A stretch of 25,830 nucleotides of DNA from Chloroflexota bacterium (GCA_023430545.1 JAEZAF010000303.1:1-25830); one strand, 5' to 3'; counted from the first letter of the stretch, positions 14,395 through 23,486 are shown. Numbers and translations: made by a program. Notes: a model not told the origin generated them from the sequence alone.

Positions 14395-16839
14395 ATGCGT
14401 ATCATCAGCGCAGCCCCGCTTTATCTCGCCGGTCGGACCGATAATGGCCTGAACTTTACCGGCAAACAGAACCAGCAGCTTACGATCACGGTGCTGGAAA
14501 ATGACCTCATCCGTGTCCGCTTTTTCCCGGATGGGACGCCGCGCCTCAATCGGACGTGGGCCGTCACCGGCACGGAGGGCGATGTCCCGCTGGAAGGCCG
14601 CGACCGTAACGACCTCAGCCGCTTTTCGCTGCCGCACTTCATCGCCCAGTTTGAGCGTGAAACCCAGGGCGAACAGTCGCATGCCGTCGTCAATCTGCTG
14701 ACCAGCCAGCTCAGCCTGACGATCCATGAGGGGGAATTCCGGCTGGAATGGCGGGACGCCGCCGGTCAGTTATTTGCAGAAGAAACGCGCAATCGCGCTT
14801 ACGCCTTTAATCCTTCTGGACGTGAGCTGTATCACTTCATGAAGCACGACTCCCGCGATCATTACTACGGCTTTGGCGAGAAATCCGGCGAACTGGATAA
14901 ATCGGGGCGCAGGTTGGAGATGTTCAATCTGGATGCGCTCGGTTACAGCGCCCGCAGTGATGATCCGCTGTACAAGCACATGCCGTTTTACATCACACTC
15001 AATCACGAGACCGGCATCGCCTACGGCCTGCTTTACGACACGCTGTCTACCTGCGCCTTCAATCTGGGACAGGAGCGCCACGCCTACTACAAGCAGTACC
15101 GTTCCTTCAAAGCCGATGATGGTGATCTCGATTACTATCTGATCTACGGGCCGACGGTGGCCGATGTGGTGCAGAAGTTCAGCCAGCTTACCGGACGCAT
15201 GCTGATGCCGCCCAAATGGTCGCTGGGCTATCTGGCGTCCACCATGACCTATACCGAAGCCCCGGACGCGCAGCAGCAGTTAGAGTCCTTCATCGACCGC
15301 TGCCGCGAACATCACATCCCGTGTGACCTGTTTCATCTGTCGTCTGGCTATTCCACCGACGAGAAGACGCGGCGGCATACCTTCAACTGGAATACGCGCA
15401 AATTCCCTGACGCGCACGCCATCGTCCAGAGGTTCCATGACGCGGGCATCCACCTCTCAGCCAACATCAAACCGTATTTTGTCGAATCGAACCCGCACTT
15501 TGACACAATCCGTCAGATGGGCGGCTTCATCCGCGAGGCTGAGGGTGAAGACTTCGCCGCCACTGTCTTCTGGATCGGCGAAGAGATCGAAACTGAGGTC
15601 GGCGGTCTGCTGGACTTCACCCATCCTGATGCCTATGCATGGTGGAAGCAGAAAGCACAGGAAACCCTGCTGGATTACGGCATCGACTCCACATGGAATG
15701 ATAACAACGAGTTCGCGCTGTTCGACGATGAGGCACAGGTCCGCTTTTTTGGGGAAGGTCTGCGCCTCGGCCTGATTCGCCCACTGCTGACGATGCTGAT
15801 GGTGCGTGCATCCTACGAAGCGCAGGTCGCCAACCGCCCGGATGAACGGCCATTCGTCCTGACGCGTTCGGCCATCATCGGGATGCAGCGCTACGCTCAA
15901 AGCTGGTCCGGCGACAACGCGACCTCATGGGAAACCCTGCGCTACAATATCCCGATGGGACTGGGCCTGAGCCTGACCGGTTTCCCCAACACCGGCCACG
16001 ATGTCGGCGGCTTCTACGGCGAACCACCATCCCCCGAACTGCTGACACGCTGGGTTCAGAACGGCGTGATGCACCCGCGCTTTACCATTCACTCGTCGCA
16101 TCTGGGCGGCGCACGCCGCGCCACCGAGCCGTGGATGTATCCCGAAGTGCTGCCGTATATCCGCGCCGCTATCGAACTGCGCTATCAGATGATCCCGTAT
16201 CTGTACTCGGTATTCCGCGAGGCCTCGCAGACGGGTCATCCCATCATCCGGCCCATGGTCTATCACTTTCAGGATGATCCGCACTGCCGCACCGAGTCCT
16301 TTGATTTCATGCTCGGCGCACATCTGCTGGTGGCCTCCGTGCTGGAACCCGGTGCGACCACCCGCGATGTCTATCTGCCTGCACAAAGCGGCTGGTATGA
16401 TTTCTACACCGGTGAATATTACGAGGGCGGCCAGACCATCACGCTGCATGCACCGCTGGAACGCCTGCCGCTGCTGGTTCGCGAAGGCGGGATGATCCCG
16501 ATGGGCAAGGCCATGCAGCATATCGGAGCCGAGCCAGACGATCAGCGGCGGGTTTATCTGTATCCGCAGCAGATCGAGGGTTCGTCAGCGTTCATCCTGT
16601 ACGAAGATGACGGCACCAGCAGCGCTTATCAGCATGGAGATTATAAGGAAATCGCCCTGACGCTGTCCGCCGGTGCGAAAGCGATCCGCCTGGAAGTCAA
16701 TGTACACGGAGATTACAATCTGCCTTACGACCAGATCGCATTTGTGCTGCCGCTGACGGAAACGCGTCCGCTGTGGGTCAACGGGCAGCAGGTCGAAGTC
16801 GAACCGGGTGGCAGCACGGTATTCAGTCTGTCAGAATGA
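14395..16839 (+). CDS. GH31 family alpha-glucosidase
   Basis: 814 residues, no signal peptide, so cytosolic. The N-terminal beta-domain (about 1-270, with HYYGFGEKSGELDKSGRR) is the galactose-mutarotase-like module of GH31. The catalytic barrel follows: SGYSTDEKTRRHTFNWN, then STWNDNNEF with nucleophile Asp436 (family pattern W-x-D-x-N-E), and SWSGDNATSW with acid/base Asp507, followed by GFPNTGHDVGGF. The C-terminal beta domains (about 640-814) include ILYEDDGTSSAYQ. Family enzymes remove terminal alpha-linked glucose or related sugars from oligosaccharides with retention of configuration; alpha-1,4-glucosidase is the commonest activity, but alpha-xylosidase and others exist in GH31. It is probably transcribed alone or with the downstream SGNH gene, though a strong hairpin lies between them. 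Confidence 0.93.
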   Translation: MRIISAAPLYLAGRTDNGLNFTGKQNQQLTITVLENDLIRVRFFPDGTPRLNRTWAVTGTEGDVPLEGRDRNDLSRFSLPHFIAQFERETQGEQSHAVVNLLTSQLSLTIHEGEFRLEWRDAAGQLFAEETRNRAYAFNPSGRELYHFMKHDSRDHYYGFGEKSGELDKSGRRLEMFNLDALGYSARSDDPLYKHMPFYITLNHETGIAYGLLYDTLSTCAFNLGQERHAYYKQYRSFKADDGDLDYYLIYGPTVADVVQKFSQLTGRMLMPPKWSLGYLASTMTYTEAPDAQQQLESFIDRCREHHIPCDLFHLSSGYSTDEKTRRHTFNWNTRKFPDAHAIVQRFHDAGIHLSANIKPYFVESNPHFDTIRQMGGFIREAEGEDFAATVFWIGEEIETEVGGLLDFTHPDAYAWWKQKAQETLLDYGIDSTWNDNNEFALFDDEAQVRFFGEGLRLGLIRPLLTMLMVRASYEAQVANRPDERPFVLTRSAIIGMQRYAQSWSGDNATSWETLRYNIPMGLGLSLTGFPNTGHDVGGFYGEPPSPELLTRWVQNGVMHPRFTIHSSHLGGARRATEPWMYPEVLPYIRAAIELRYQMIPYLYSVFREASQTGHPIIRPMVYHFQDDPHCRTESFDFMLGAHLLVASVLEPGATTRDVYLPAQSGWYDFYTGEYYEGGQTITLHAPLERLPLLVREGGMIPMGKAMQHIGAEPDDQRRVYLYPQQIEGSSAFILYEDDGTSSAYQHGDYKEIALTLSAGAKAIRLEVNVHGDYNLPYDQIAFVLPLTETRPLWVNGQQVEVEPGGSTVFSLSE

Positions 16840-16850
16840 CGGATACACCC

Positions 16851-16888
16851 GAAACGGGGTTTGTGCCATATTGCGCAATCCCCGTTTC
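16851..16888 (+). terminator. Long hairpin after the GH31 gene
   Basis: GAAACGGGG (16851-16859) and CCCCGTTTC (16880-16888) form a perfect 9-bp stem, extended inside by TTGTGC/GCGCAA (one G-U pair, one T-T mismatch) with a 6-nt loop. It begins 11 bp after the GH31 stop codon. The following bases (TCGCTC) are not a U tract, so it may terminate weakly or protect the 3' end of the message. It argues against starting the next gene at the ATG at 16861, which lies inside it. Confidence 0.5.
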
Positions 16889-16959
16889 TCGCTCATACTT
16901 GGATTAACGCTTCGCGCTGTATCCGCCAACCAACCGACACGGTGATTTCACCTCGCGCC

Positions 16960-18039
16960 ATGCCCAGACCGCGTACCATTGCTTTAACTGTGATCACCTT
17001 GCTGCTCTTTGGGTTGCTGCTTGTCAATCAGGTGCAGCAGCCGGGGACATCGGTCGATATGATTGGCGCTGTCAGCAGAGTCACCTCAACCCCTCGCGCC
17101 CTGTATGAAGTCCACACACCGACGCCGCTTGCGACCGTCACCGATCTGCCGGACAGCGACCCCCTCAATCCACTGATCACGGTCCCGACGACCCAGCCGA
17201 CCTCCATTGCCAGCCCTGCCGCGACTCCGACTCAGACACCCGTTGTGGTGAACGCCGTGCCGGTCGAGGTCTTCATCGTCATTCCGAAAGACGTGCAGGC
17301 GAATATCCGCGAGATCTTCACCATCGGCCAGCAGATGGGACGCAATCCGCATGCATTTTCCAAACTTGGGGACAGCACGATCGAGAACCCGCAGTTCATG
17401 ACGCGCTTCGACGATATCGAATTCAGCTACGATCTGGCTGATTTCGCCTATCTTCAACCCGCCATCGACTTCTACGCCGGTTCCTTCGGGCGTCAGGGGG
17501 CAGCGGTGAGGCGCGGACTGCATACATGGTCGGTCTTCGACCCGATGTGGGCCAGTGATCCCGCCTGTCACTCTGGCGAGACCATGCTGGAATGCGAATT
17601 CCGGATATGGAATCCATCACTGCTGTTTGTGCGCATGGGATCGAATGATGCCGGTATCCCCGGCGAGGTGGAGCGCAATCTGCGGCGGATTGTGGAATTC
17701 AGCATCGAAAACGGCGTTATCCCGGTACTGGGGACCAAGGCCGACCGCTTCGAAGGCTCCAATATCAATAACCAGATCATCCGGAAGATCGCTGCGGAAT
17801 ATGCCGTGCCGCTGTGGGATTTTGACCTGATCGCCGGGACCATTCCAGGACGCGGCCTGGGCAGTGACCGCGTCCACATGACTTATTTCTTCGAGCATGA
17901 TTACCGCGATCCCCGCGCCTACCGCACCGGCAACGGCATCCACACCCTGACCGGTCTGATCATGCTGGACACAATCATGCAGCAGGTCAGCGATCTTATG
18001 CCATCTGAGAGACCCGAAAGCACCGTGCAGCTTCGGTAG
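16960..18039 (+). CDS. Membrane-anchored SGNH-hydrolase-like protein, paralogue of the operon lipoprotein
   Basis: 359 residues from ATG 16960, chosen because MPRPRT starts a normal signal-anchor (hydrophobic about 6-22) and the in-frame ATG at 16861 lies in a hairpin. A Thr/Pro-rich linker (about 35-100) spaces the domain from the membrane. SGNH blocks: FSKLGDST with Ser139, MGSNDAG, and GSDRVHM (Asp/His). Block by block it matches the lipoprotein at 12188-13141: FSK(I/L)GDS, NDAG, (E)(M/N)GVIPV, PLWD, and SD(N/R)VH, so the two are paralogues. It has no lipobox. The role is likely an extracytoplasmic esterase or acyltransferase. GTND has become GSND, keeping the Asn of block III. It converges on the transporter operon with 9 bp between stop codons. 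Confidence 0.78.
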   Translation: MPRPRTIALTVITLLLFGLLLVNQVQQPGTSVDMIGAVSRVTSTPRALYEVHTPTPLATVTDLPDSDPLNPLITVPTTQPTSIASPAATPTQTPVVVNAVPVEVFIVIPKDVQANIREIFTIGQQMGRNPHAFSKLGDSTIENPQFMTRFDDIEFSYDLADFAYLQPAIDFYAGSFGRQGAAVRRGLHTWSVFDPMWASDPACHSGETMLECEFRIWNPSLLFVRMGSNDAGIPGEVERNLRRIVEFSIENGVIPVLGTKADRFEGSNINNQIIRKIAAEYAVPLWDFDLIAGTIPGRGLGSDRVHMTYFFEHDYRDPRAYRTGNGIHTLTGLIMLDTIMQQVSDLMPSERPESTVQLR

Positions 18040-18048
18040 AGAGTGATT

Positions 18049-19023
18049 TTACTCCGGGTGGAACGCCGTCCCCAGTGCAGCCGGAGGTTCACTCCGCAGA
18101 AAGGCCCGTGCCCGACGCTGCACCGGCCCCGGCAGAAACCGCGTCAGACGGTCCACCACGCCGCCGCTGACAATCACCAGAGTCAGGATCATCAGCACCC
18201 ACGGGATCGCGTTCAGCAGCACCGGCGAGATATTGGAATTCGAGCGCTGGATAGTCGAGGACAGGGCGCGCAGTCCGGCGAAAAGATACGCCCCCAGCAC
18301 CACCCGGAACGGATGCCAGCCGCCGAAGATCACAATTGCCAGTGCGATCCAGCCGTCACCGCGCATCGCCGGGGGATTTGACCAGCCCGCCTTCAGGCTG
18401 AGTGAATAGGCCGCCCCGCCGATCCCGACCAGTGCGCCGCCGAGAATCGTGTAAAAATAGCGCAGCCGGTTAACATCCGTGCCGCGTGCAAACGCCGCCG
18501 CGGGGCGCTCTCCAACAGCGCGATGCGCCAATCCGCCGCGTGTGCGAAACAGCCAGAACCACACGCCAAATACCAGCCCATAGCTGAAATAAACCAGCAA
18601 ATCATGCTGAAACAGCACCGGACCGACCACCGGGATATCCTTCAGAAAGGGAACCGCCAGCGGTGTGATCGTCGGACCGGGCTTGCGGGCATAGCTCTGG
18701 CCGAGAAACTGTGCCAGATCCGCCGCCAACAGTGTGAGCACAAAGCCCACCGCCACCTGATCCTGTCGCAGTGCAATCGACCCGATCGCAATCAGCAGCG
18801 CCACCAGCGCTCCGGTCGCCATCGCCGCCAGTACACCGATCCAGACATTACCGGTGACCAATGCCGCGACAAAACCAGCCAGCGCCGAAAGCACCAGCGA
18901 CCCATCCAGCGAGAGGTTAATCACACCGGCGCGTTCGGTAATCGTCTCGCCAATCGCGGCGAAGACCAGCGGCGTGGCATTCGACACCACGCTGTTAAGC
19001 GTATTGATCAACGTGTCATTCAT
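18049..19023 (-). CDS. BMP-type ABC importer, permease 2 (NupQ-like)
   Basis: 324 residues, eight to nine hydrophobic spans, BPD_transp_2 family. The N-terminal GETITERAGVINLSLDG (about 25-41) is the hallmark of the second permease in nucleoside-type importers such as Bacillus NupQ, and VIFGGWHPFRVVLGAYLFAG near 245-265 is the conserved C-terminal stretch. It forms the channel together with the partner permease. Its ATG overlaps the end of the upstream permease gene by four bases (ATGA), indicating translational coupling. Substrate by family: purine or other nucleosides, though related importers carry other small molecules. Confidence 0.9.
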   Translation of the reverse strand: MNDTLINTLNSVVSNATPLVFAAIGETITERAGVINLSLDGSLVLSALAGFVAALVTGNVWIGVLAAMATGALVALLIAIGSIALRQDQVAVGFVLTLLAADLAQFLGQSYARKPGPTITPLAVPFLKDIPVVGPVLFQHDLLVYFSYGLVFGVWFWLFRTRGGLAHRAVGERPAAAFARGTDVNRLRYFYTILGGALVGIGGAAYSLSLKAGWSNPPAMRGDGWIALAIVIFGGWHPFRVVLGAYLFAGLRALSSTIQRSNSNISPVLLNAIPWVLMILTLVIVSGGVVDRLTRFLPGPVQRRARAFLRSEPPAALGTAFHPE

Positions 19024-20177
19024 CGCGACGTTCCTTCGACCATCTGCGTCGTGGTGATCAGCGGGTGTTCCTCGGCGGTATCCGCCACCGGTTCCACCAG
19101 CAGCCCACGCTGACGGCTGACCCGTTCCCGCATCCCGTTTACAAACAGCGAGATCAGCACCAGCGCCCCTTGCAGCACCCCCGCCAGGGACTGGTCAAGC
19201 TGAAGCGTGATCTTCAGGCGGGTGCTGCCCACCAGAATCACCGAGAAGGCGAAGGCGATCAGCGGCACCCAGACGGCACGCATCCCCGCCAGCAGCACGG
19301 CCAGCAGCGCCAGAAAGCCAATCCCGCCGGAGAGCAGTGGTCGCAGATTGTTATAGACGAACATCACGCGGTACGCCCCGGCCAGACCCGCCAGCATCCC
19401 ACATACAATCAGCGCACTCCACAGCGTGCGCTCCACCGGAACACCGAGCAGCAGCGCCGAACGTGCATTGTGACCGGTCGCCTTTAACTGAAGTCCCCAG
19501 CGTGTATACGCCAGCACGAGGATCACCAGCACGGTTGCAATCGCGACCAGCACCAGCATCAGCCCGCTGACCGGAAACTCGGCGGACAGCGAAGCCAGTC
19601 GGGAAACCGCCGGAATCGGTGCTGTCCCCTGAGCACTGCCGCCTTCTGCCGGAAGCCACGGCCCCGAAATCAGATAGATCGCCACCAGATTCGCCAGCGC
19701 GTTCAGCCCGGTGCCGCCGAAAATCTCATGGACGCCGAGCCGTGTCCGCAGCAAGCCGATCAGCAGTCCCCACGCCATCCCGCCGAGCATCCCGGCCAGA
19801 ATCGACAGGCCGATCACCAGTTCTGATGGCAGCGGCGGCGGATACAGCGCAACACCAGTCGCGCAGACCGCGCCGATCATGATCTGCCCTTCGACGCCGA
19901 TATTCCACAGGCCAGCCCGAAACGTCACGACCAGCCCCATGCAGGCCAGCAGCAGCGGCAGCCAGAAATTGACCACACCGGCCAGCGATTTTACATTTCC
20001 CAGCGCCCCATCAAGGATGAGCTGAAACACTTCCAGCGGATTTTCACCGACCAGCAGCACGACGCCGGATGTCAGCAGCAGGGACAGCAGCACAGGCAGC
20101 AGTCCCCAGAGGATATTTAACTGTTGCATTGAGTGATCATCTGACTGACCGTCTGATTGACCGTTTACCGATTTCAT
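19020..20177 (-). CDS. BMP-type ABC importer, permease 1 (NupP-like)
   Basis: 385 residues, about ten hydrophobic spans, BPD_transp_2 family. GLVVTFRAGLWNIGVEGQIMIGA (described; about 80-102) and GGTGLNALAN near 152-161 are typical of the first permease of nucleoside importers. The start is uncertain: the first 16 residues are polar and repetitive (GQSDGQSDD) and ATG 20129 (MQQLN) would begin directly at the first helix. It lies 78 bp after the ATPase gene. That gap contains a compact dyad TTTCGGC-T-GCCGAAA (20198-20212). It overlaps permease 2 by four bases. Confidence 0.9.
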   Translation of the reverse strand: MKSVNGQSDGQSDDHSMQQLNILWGLLPVLLSLLLTSGVVLLVGENPLEVFQLILDGALGNVKSLAGVVNFWLPLLLACMGLVVTFRAGLWNIGVEGQIMIGAVCATGVALYPPPLPSELVIGLSILAGMLGGMAWGLLIGLLRTRLGVHEIFGGTGLNALANLVAIYLISGPWLPAEGGSAQGTAPIPAVSRLASLSAEFPVSGLMLVLVAIATVLVILVLAYTRWGLQLKATGHNARSALLLGVPVERTLWSALIVCGMLAGLAGAYRVMFVYNNLRPLLSGGIGFLALLAVLLAGMRAVWVPLIAFAFSVILVGSTRLKITLQLDQSLAGVLQGALVLISLFVNGMRERVSRQRGLLVEPVADTAEEHPLITTTQMVEGTSR

Positions 20178-20255
20178 CTTGCGGTTGACCGAACCTGTTT
20201 CGGCTGCCGAAATTTCTGCCGGAACTTCTGAAGCTATAATTGCACCGCCTGTATA

Positions 20256-21734
20256 TCAATCTTGCTGATGCTGGAAGGAAGCGGGCAGTTTGCCGCCAAT
20301 CGCATAACCCAGCGCTTCGGACGAAAGCTGTACGACATTTGAAAATTCGGTAACCTGACCGGTGAAAAAGGCCAGCACGCGGTCACTGTACATCAGAATC
20401 TCTTCCAGTTCCGGTGAGCTGAAGAGGATCGCCGCCCCTTGCTCGCGTCGGGCAAGAAGCTGCTGCCAGATCCAGCGGGCAGAGTCCACATCGAGACCAC
20501 GTGTCGGCTGTTCGAGGATCAGCACACGCGCATCTGATGGTAACAGCGAGAGCAGCAGGCGCTGCTGATTGCCGCCCGAAAGTGTCTCGATCCGGCTTTC
20601 CGGCTGGCCGCGCACCTGATACTGCGCGATGCTCTGTGTTGTTTTGTGGCGTGCATCCTGCCAACGCAGCCGAATCCCGCCATTATCGGTCAGCGCCAGA
20701 TGTTCGGTCAGGGTCAATCCACTGACCAGCCCTTCCTCAAGCCGCCCGGACGGTGCAAATGCAACACCCTGTCGCAGAAATTCGCGGTAATGGCGGCGTG
20801 TCATCCGCTGGCCGCCGACGATCACTTCCCCCTGTTCCAGCCGCTGAAGGCCCGCCGCCGCCCGCAGCATCAGTTCCTGTCCGCTGCCTTCCAGACCGGC
20901 CAGCCCGACAATCTCACCCGGATACAGCGTGAAATCCAGATCATCGATCGTGACACGTTCGCTGGAAATCACCGCTGAATTCAGTGTCAGCACCGGCTCG
21001 GATGACGTGAACGTCACCGAAGGCGGGCGCTGAGGCGGTGTATAGCGTTCGAACATCAGCGCGACCAGTTCGTCGGCAGTCGCCGGCATCTGATGCGTGC
21101 CCACCACCCGACCGCTGCGCAGGACCGCCACCGAATCACACAACGCGATCACATCTTCCAGTTTATGTGAAACCAGCAGGATCGTCACACCTTCTTCCCG
21201 TGCCAGACGCCGCAGCGCATCGAACAGCATCTGCTTCTGCTCACTGGAAATGCCGGTCGTCGGCTCATCGAGGATCAGACAGCGGACACCTAATGCCAGC
21301 AGGCGGATAATCTCAAGCTGCTGACGCTGTGCAATCGACAGATCGCGTGCATCCGGGTCCAGTGGAAAACCGAACTGCTGCGCAAGCTGTTTAAACTGCT
21401 CCTTCGCTGCGCGGCGTGACATGCGCTTTCCGCCGTAAATGAAGTTTTCGAACGCGGAAAACGCCGCGACATCCAGCGGGTCCTGCTGAAGCATCCCGAT
21501 GCCGTGTGCCAGCGCCTCGCGCACCGTCCTGTAGCGCACCGGCTGACCATCGAGATGGATTTCGCCGCTGTCGGGCAGTTGATAGCCCGCGAGGATTTTC
21601 ATCAGCGTGCTTTTACCTGCGCCGTTTTCGCCGAGGATACCGATAATCTGTCCGGCGGGGAATGTCAGGCAGATGTCCCGGTTGGCATAAAGCGATCCGA
21701 AGCGTCTGGTGATCTGTTGAAGTTCAATCTGCAT
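20256..21734 (-). CDS. BMP-type ABC importer, fused double ATPase (NupO-like)
   Basis: 492 residues from ATG 21734; a further upstream ATG would run into the inter-gene hairpin. Two ABC domains are fused. The first has Walker A GENGAGKST (35-43), Q-loop MLQQD, signature LSIAQ (132-136, unusual) and Walker B CLILDEPTTG. The second has a degenerate Walker A (GLEGSGQE), a canonical signature LSGGNQQR and VLILEQPTRGLD. A degenerate second Walker A is usual in the RbsA/NupO class, in which only one site is thought to power transport. It sits at the inner face of the membrane with the two permeases. It follows the binding-protein gene by 118 bp, with a strong hairpin in the gap, so it is probably expressed at a lower level than the binding protein. 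Confidence 0.92.
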   Translation of the reverse strand: MQIELQQITRRFGSLYANRDICLTFPAGQIIGILGENGAGKSTLMKILAGYQLPDSGEIHLDGQPVRYRTVREALAHGIGMLQQDPLDVAAFSAFENFIYGGKRMSRRAAKEQFKQLAQQFGFPLDPDARDLSIAQRQQLEIIRLLALGVRCLILDEPTTGISSEQKQMLFDALRRLAREEGVTILLVSHKLEDVIALCDSVAVLRSGRVVGTHQMPATADELVALMFERYTPPQRPPSVTFTSSEPVLTLNSAVISSERVTIDDLDFTLYPGEIVGLAGLEGSGQELMLRAAAGLQRLEQGEVIVGGQRMTRRHYREFLRQGVAFAPSGRLEEGLVSGLTLTEHLALTDNGGIRLRWQDARHKTTQSIAQYQVRGQPESRIETLSGGNQQRLLLSLLPSDARVLILEQPTRGLDVDSARWIWQQLLARREQGAAILFSSPELEEILMYSDRVLAFFTGQVTEFSNVVQLSSEALGYAIGGKLPASFQHQQD

Positions 21735-21805
21735 GTGGGATGGCCTGCATGTGGATACCAAAACCTGCGTTCTTGAAGGCTGAGGATGAAAAGGAAGAAA
21801 AGCAG

Positions 21806-21840
21806 ACGAGGTGAACCCCATAAACACAGGTTCACCTCGT
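21806..21840 (-). terminator. Perfect 12-bp hairpin between binding-protein and ATPase genes
   Basis: ACGAGGTGAACC (21806-21817) and GGTTCACCTCGT (21829-21840) pair without mismatch around an 11-nt loop. It begins 12 bp past the binding-protein stop codon, and on the minus strand it is followed by the T-rich CTGCTTTTCTTCC. This is the position where many importer operons carry an attenuating terminator or a 3'-end stabiliser that keeps the binding protein in excess. Confidence 0.65.
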
Positions 21841-21852
21841 GCAAAATCAATC

Positions 21853-23085
21853 CTACTGACTCGCGCCGCTCATGCCTTCCAGAAGCTGCGGCAGGTACCA
21901 GATTTCGAGCAGATCGGCCTTTTCACCTTCTGCGACCAGTTCGGTCCCATCCTGAAGGTTCAGCGGGCCTTCCCACAGGAAAACGGTGCCTTCGTTGGCG
22001 CTGTCGGCGGCATAGGCTTCCATCTCAGCGATAAACGCATCCAGATCGGCCTTCGCTTCTTCGCTCAACCCCTCACCGGGCAGATAGCCGACGATCGACG
22101 TTTCATCAAAGGTCGGGTCGATGAATTCCCATGACGCTTCCCACGTCCCGGCCTTCACACTTTCGACCAGTTCGACGTAAGCAGGGCCCCAGTCATAGTA
22201 CGGCACACCGAGGCAGGCAGCGGGTGCTTCATCGCAGCCGACGACCGAGTCATAGGCAACGGCGAAAACGCGCTCGTCAGCGGCAAAGCGCTGTCCGGCG
22301 ACCACCACGGCCTGCGTGGTATCGATACCGGAGATCACCACGTCAGCGCCGCTGTCGAAGAAGTTGTTGACTTCTTCGGTCGGGTCCAGCGTCACACCGG
22401 GGATATTGAACCAGAAGCCGATCCATGTCACACCGAATTCAAGTTCAGCCGGGTCCGCTTCACGATAATTTTCATAGCAGTAGCGTGCGCCCAGATAGGC
22501 AGAAGCGGTAAAGCGGCGGGTTTCGGCATTGATCAGCGGCCCAAGATAACCGATCTGGCCGGTTTCGGTGGTCAGTGCGGCGGCGCATCCAGCCACCAGC
22601 TTGTACCACTCCATGCCTGCCATCAGATTGCCGACGTTTGCCGGGACTTCTTCAGCTTCCGCTTCGGGGGTTGCCACAAGGCCTTCGAACACATCATAGG
22701 CTTTTTCTTCCAGCGCATTGCTGCCGGAGACATTGACAAACGCGACATCCGGAAACAGAGCAGCAACAGTATCTGTGTCCTGTTCGAATGAGTCAGATGT
22801 GGTGACAATCAACTGCGCACCCGCGCCCACCATATCGGTCACGACGCTTTCCAGCGTGGCTTCCGGTGCATCTGCCGGGTTCAGCGATTCAAAGACCAGC
22901 ATCTTCGCGCCGGGGATTGTCTCCTCGACATACTGGCCGCCTTCATAATGCGCCTGGCTCCAGCCGCCGTCATTGGCCGGACCGACGAGGATCATCCCAA
23001 AAACAAATTCCTCTTCCTGCGCCTGCGCCGGGATCGCCAGCAGCATCAGCAGCATCAGAACTAACCCGATCACATTCCGTTTCAT
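21853..23085 (-). CDS. BMP family substrate-binding protein (nucleoside-type ABC importer)
   Basis: 410 residues. MKR, a hydrophobic core and AQA before QEEE form a cleavable signal peptide without lipobox Cys. The mature protein has the BMP/PnrA-like opening FGMILVGPANDGGWSQAHYEGGQYVEE (as a pattern, about 28-54), TLESVVTDMVGAGAQLIVTTS, the GQIGYLGPL turn, and SGADVVISGIDTTQAVVVAG. The family binds nucleosides, and some members bind other ligands. It is longer than usual (about 330-360) with an acidic insert rich in Glu and Ala (about 138-152) and an extended C-terminus. First gene of the importer operon. A strong ribosome binding site precedes it. How the protein is held at the cell surface without a lipid anchor is unclear if the organism has a single membrane. 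Confidence 0.9.
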   Translation of the reverse strand: MKRNVIGLVLMLLMLLAIPAQAQEEEFVFGMILVGPANDGGWSQAHYEGGQYVEETIPGAKMLVFESLNPADAPEATLESVVTDMVGAGAQLIVTTSDSFEQDTDTVAALFPDVAFVNVSGSNALEEKAYDVFEGLVATPEAEAEEVPANVGNLMAGMEWYKLVAGCAAALTTETGQIGYLGPLINAETRRFTASAYLGARYCYENYREADPAELEFGVTWIGFWFNIPGVTLDPTEEVNNFFDSGADVVISGIDTTQAVVVAGQRFAADERVFAVAYDSVVGCDEAPAACLGVPYYDWGPAYVELVESVKAGTWEASWEFIDPTFDETSIVGYLPGEGLSEEAKADLDAFIAEMEAYAADSANEGTVFLWEGPLNLQDGTELVAEGEKADLLEIWYLPQLLEGMSGASQ

Positions 23086-23091
23086 GAACCG

Positions 23092-23097
23092 CTCCTT
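23092..23097 (-). promoter_or_regulatory. Ribosome binding site of the BMP gene
   Basis: AAGGAG on the minus strand lies 6 nt before the ATG at 23085, which fixes that start. No convincing promoter was found directly upstream. Confidence 0.75.
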
Positions 23098-23289
23098 ATA
23101 TTCGCTTCAATATCCACTGGCACTCAGGGCCAGAAATGACGTGAGACAGTTTAACGTTTTATGAGTCAGGCTCAATAGCCAAGTTGGACGATTTCCGATG
23201 CATACGGATTAGGGGAAATTGCCCATGCGTAACTGGTGAAAATCATGCAGCTTCAACATCCTGCCGCATGTGATACCATCTGCCTGCAC

Positions 23290-23323
23290 AAAAAACAGGC
23301 AGAGCCGATAGCCGACCCTGCCT
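23290..23323 (-). terminator. Intrinsic terminator upstream of the BMP operon
   Basis: AGGCAG (23297-23302) pairs with CTGCCT (23318-23323); on the minus strand the stem is followed by G and six T (23290-23295). It would stop transcripts coming from the Tat-protein gene, so the importer operon needs its own promoter downstream. Confidence 0.6.
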
Positions 23324-23448
23324 ATTTTAACAACTGAATCCCGGTTCTCAAACCAATCGGGTTGATGATGGTGACGAGGCATCTGGTCTGAACGCCATAC
23401 TGCCATAACCACTTGATAGTCAGAAAGGTTCACAGCGGCTCTCTATGT

Positions 23449-23486
23449 CCCCTCCCTGTCAACGGGGAGGGGATTAGGGGTGGGGT
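23449..23486. repeat. Hairpin plus G-rich tail, intergenic repeat candidate
   Basis: CCCCTCCC (23449-23456) and GGGAGGGG (23465-23472) form a perfect 8-bp stem with an 8-nt loop, followed by ATTAGGGGTGGGG. Hairpins with this kind of 'TTAGGGGTGGGG' tail recur between genes of many bacteria, often as dispersed copies. One copy only is seen in this window. Confidence 0.5.

Noticed and set aside
23086..23300. A purine or other riboswitch ahead of the nucleoside-type importer
   Set aside because: I found no conserved aptamer core or typical expression-platform stem in the leader; the hairpin present lies too far upstream and looks like a terminator for the preceding gene.
23209..23433. A 74-codon minus-strand frame in the intergenic region
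   Set aside because: It crosses the terminator-like hairpin, has no ribosome binding site and no protein-like pattern that I recognise.
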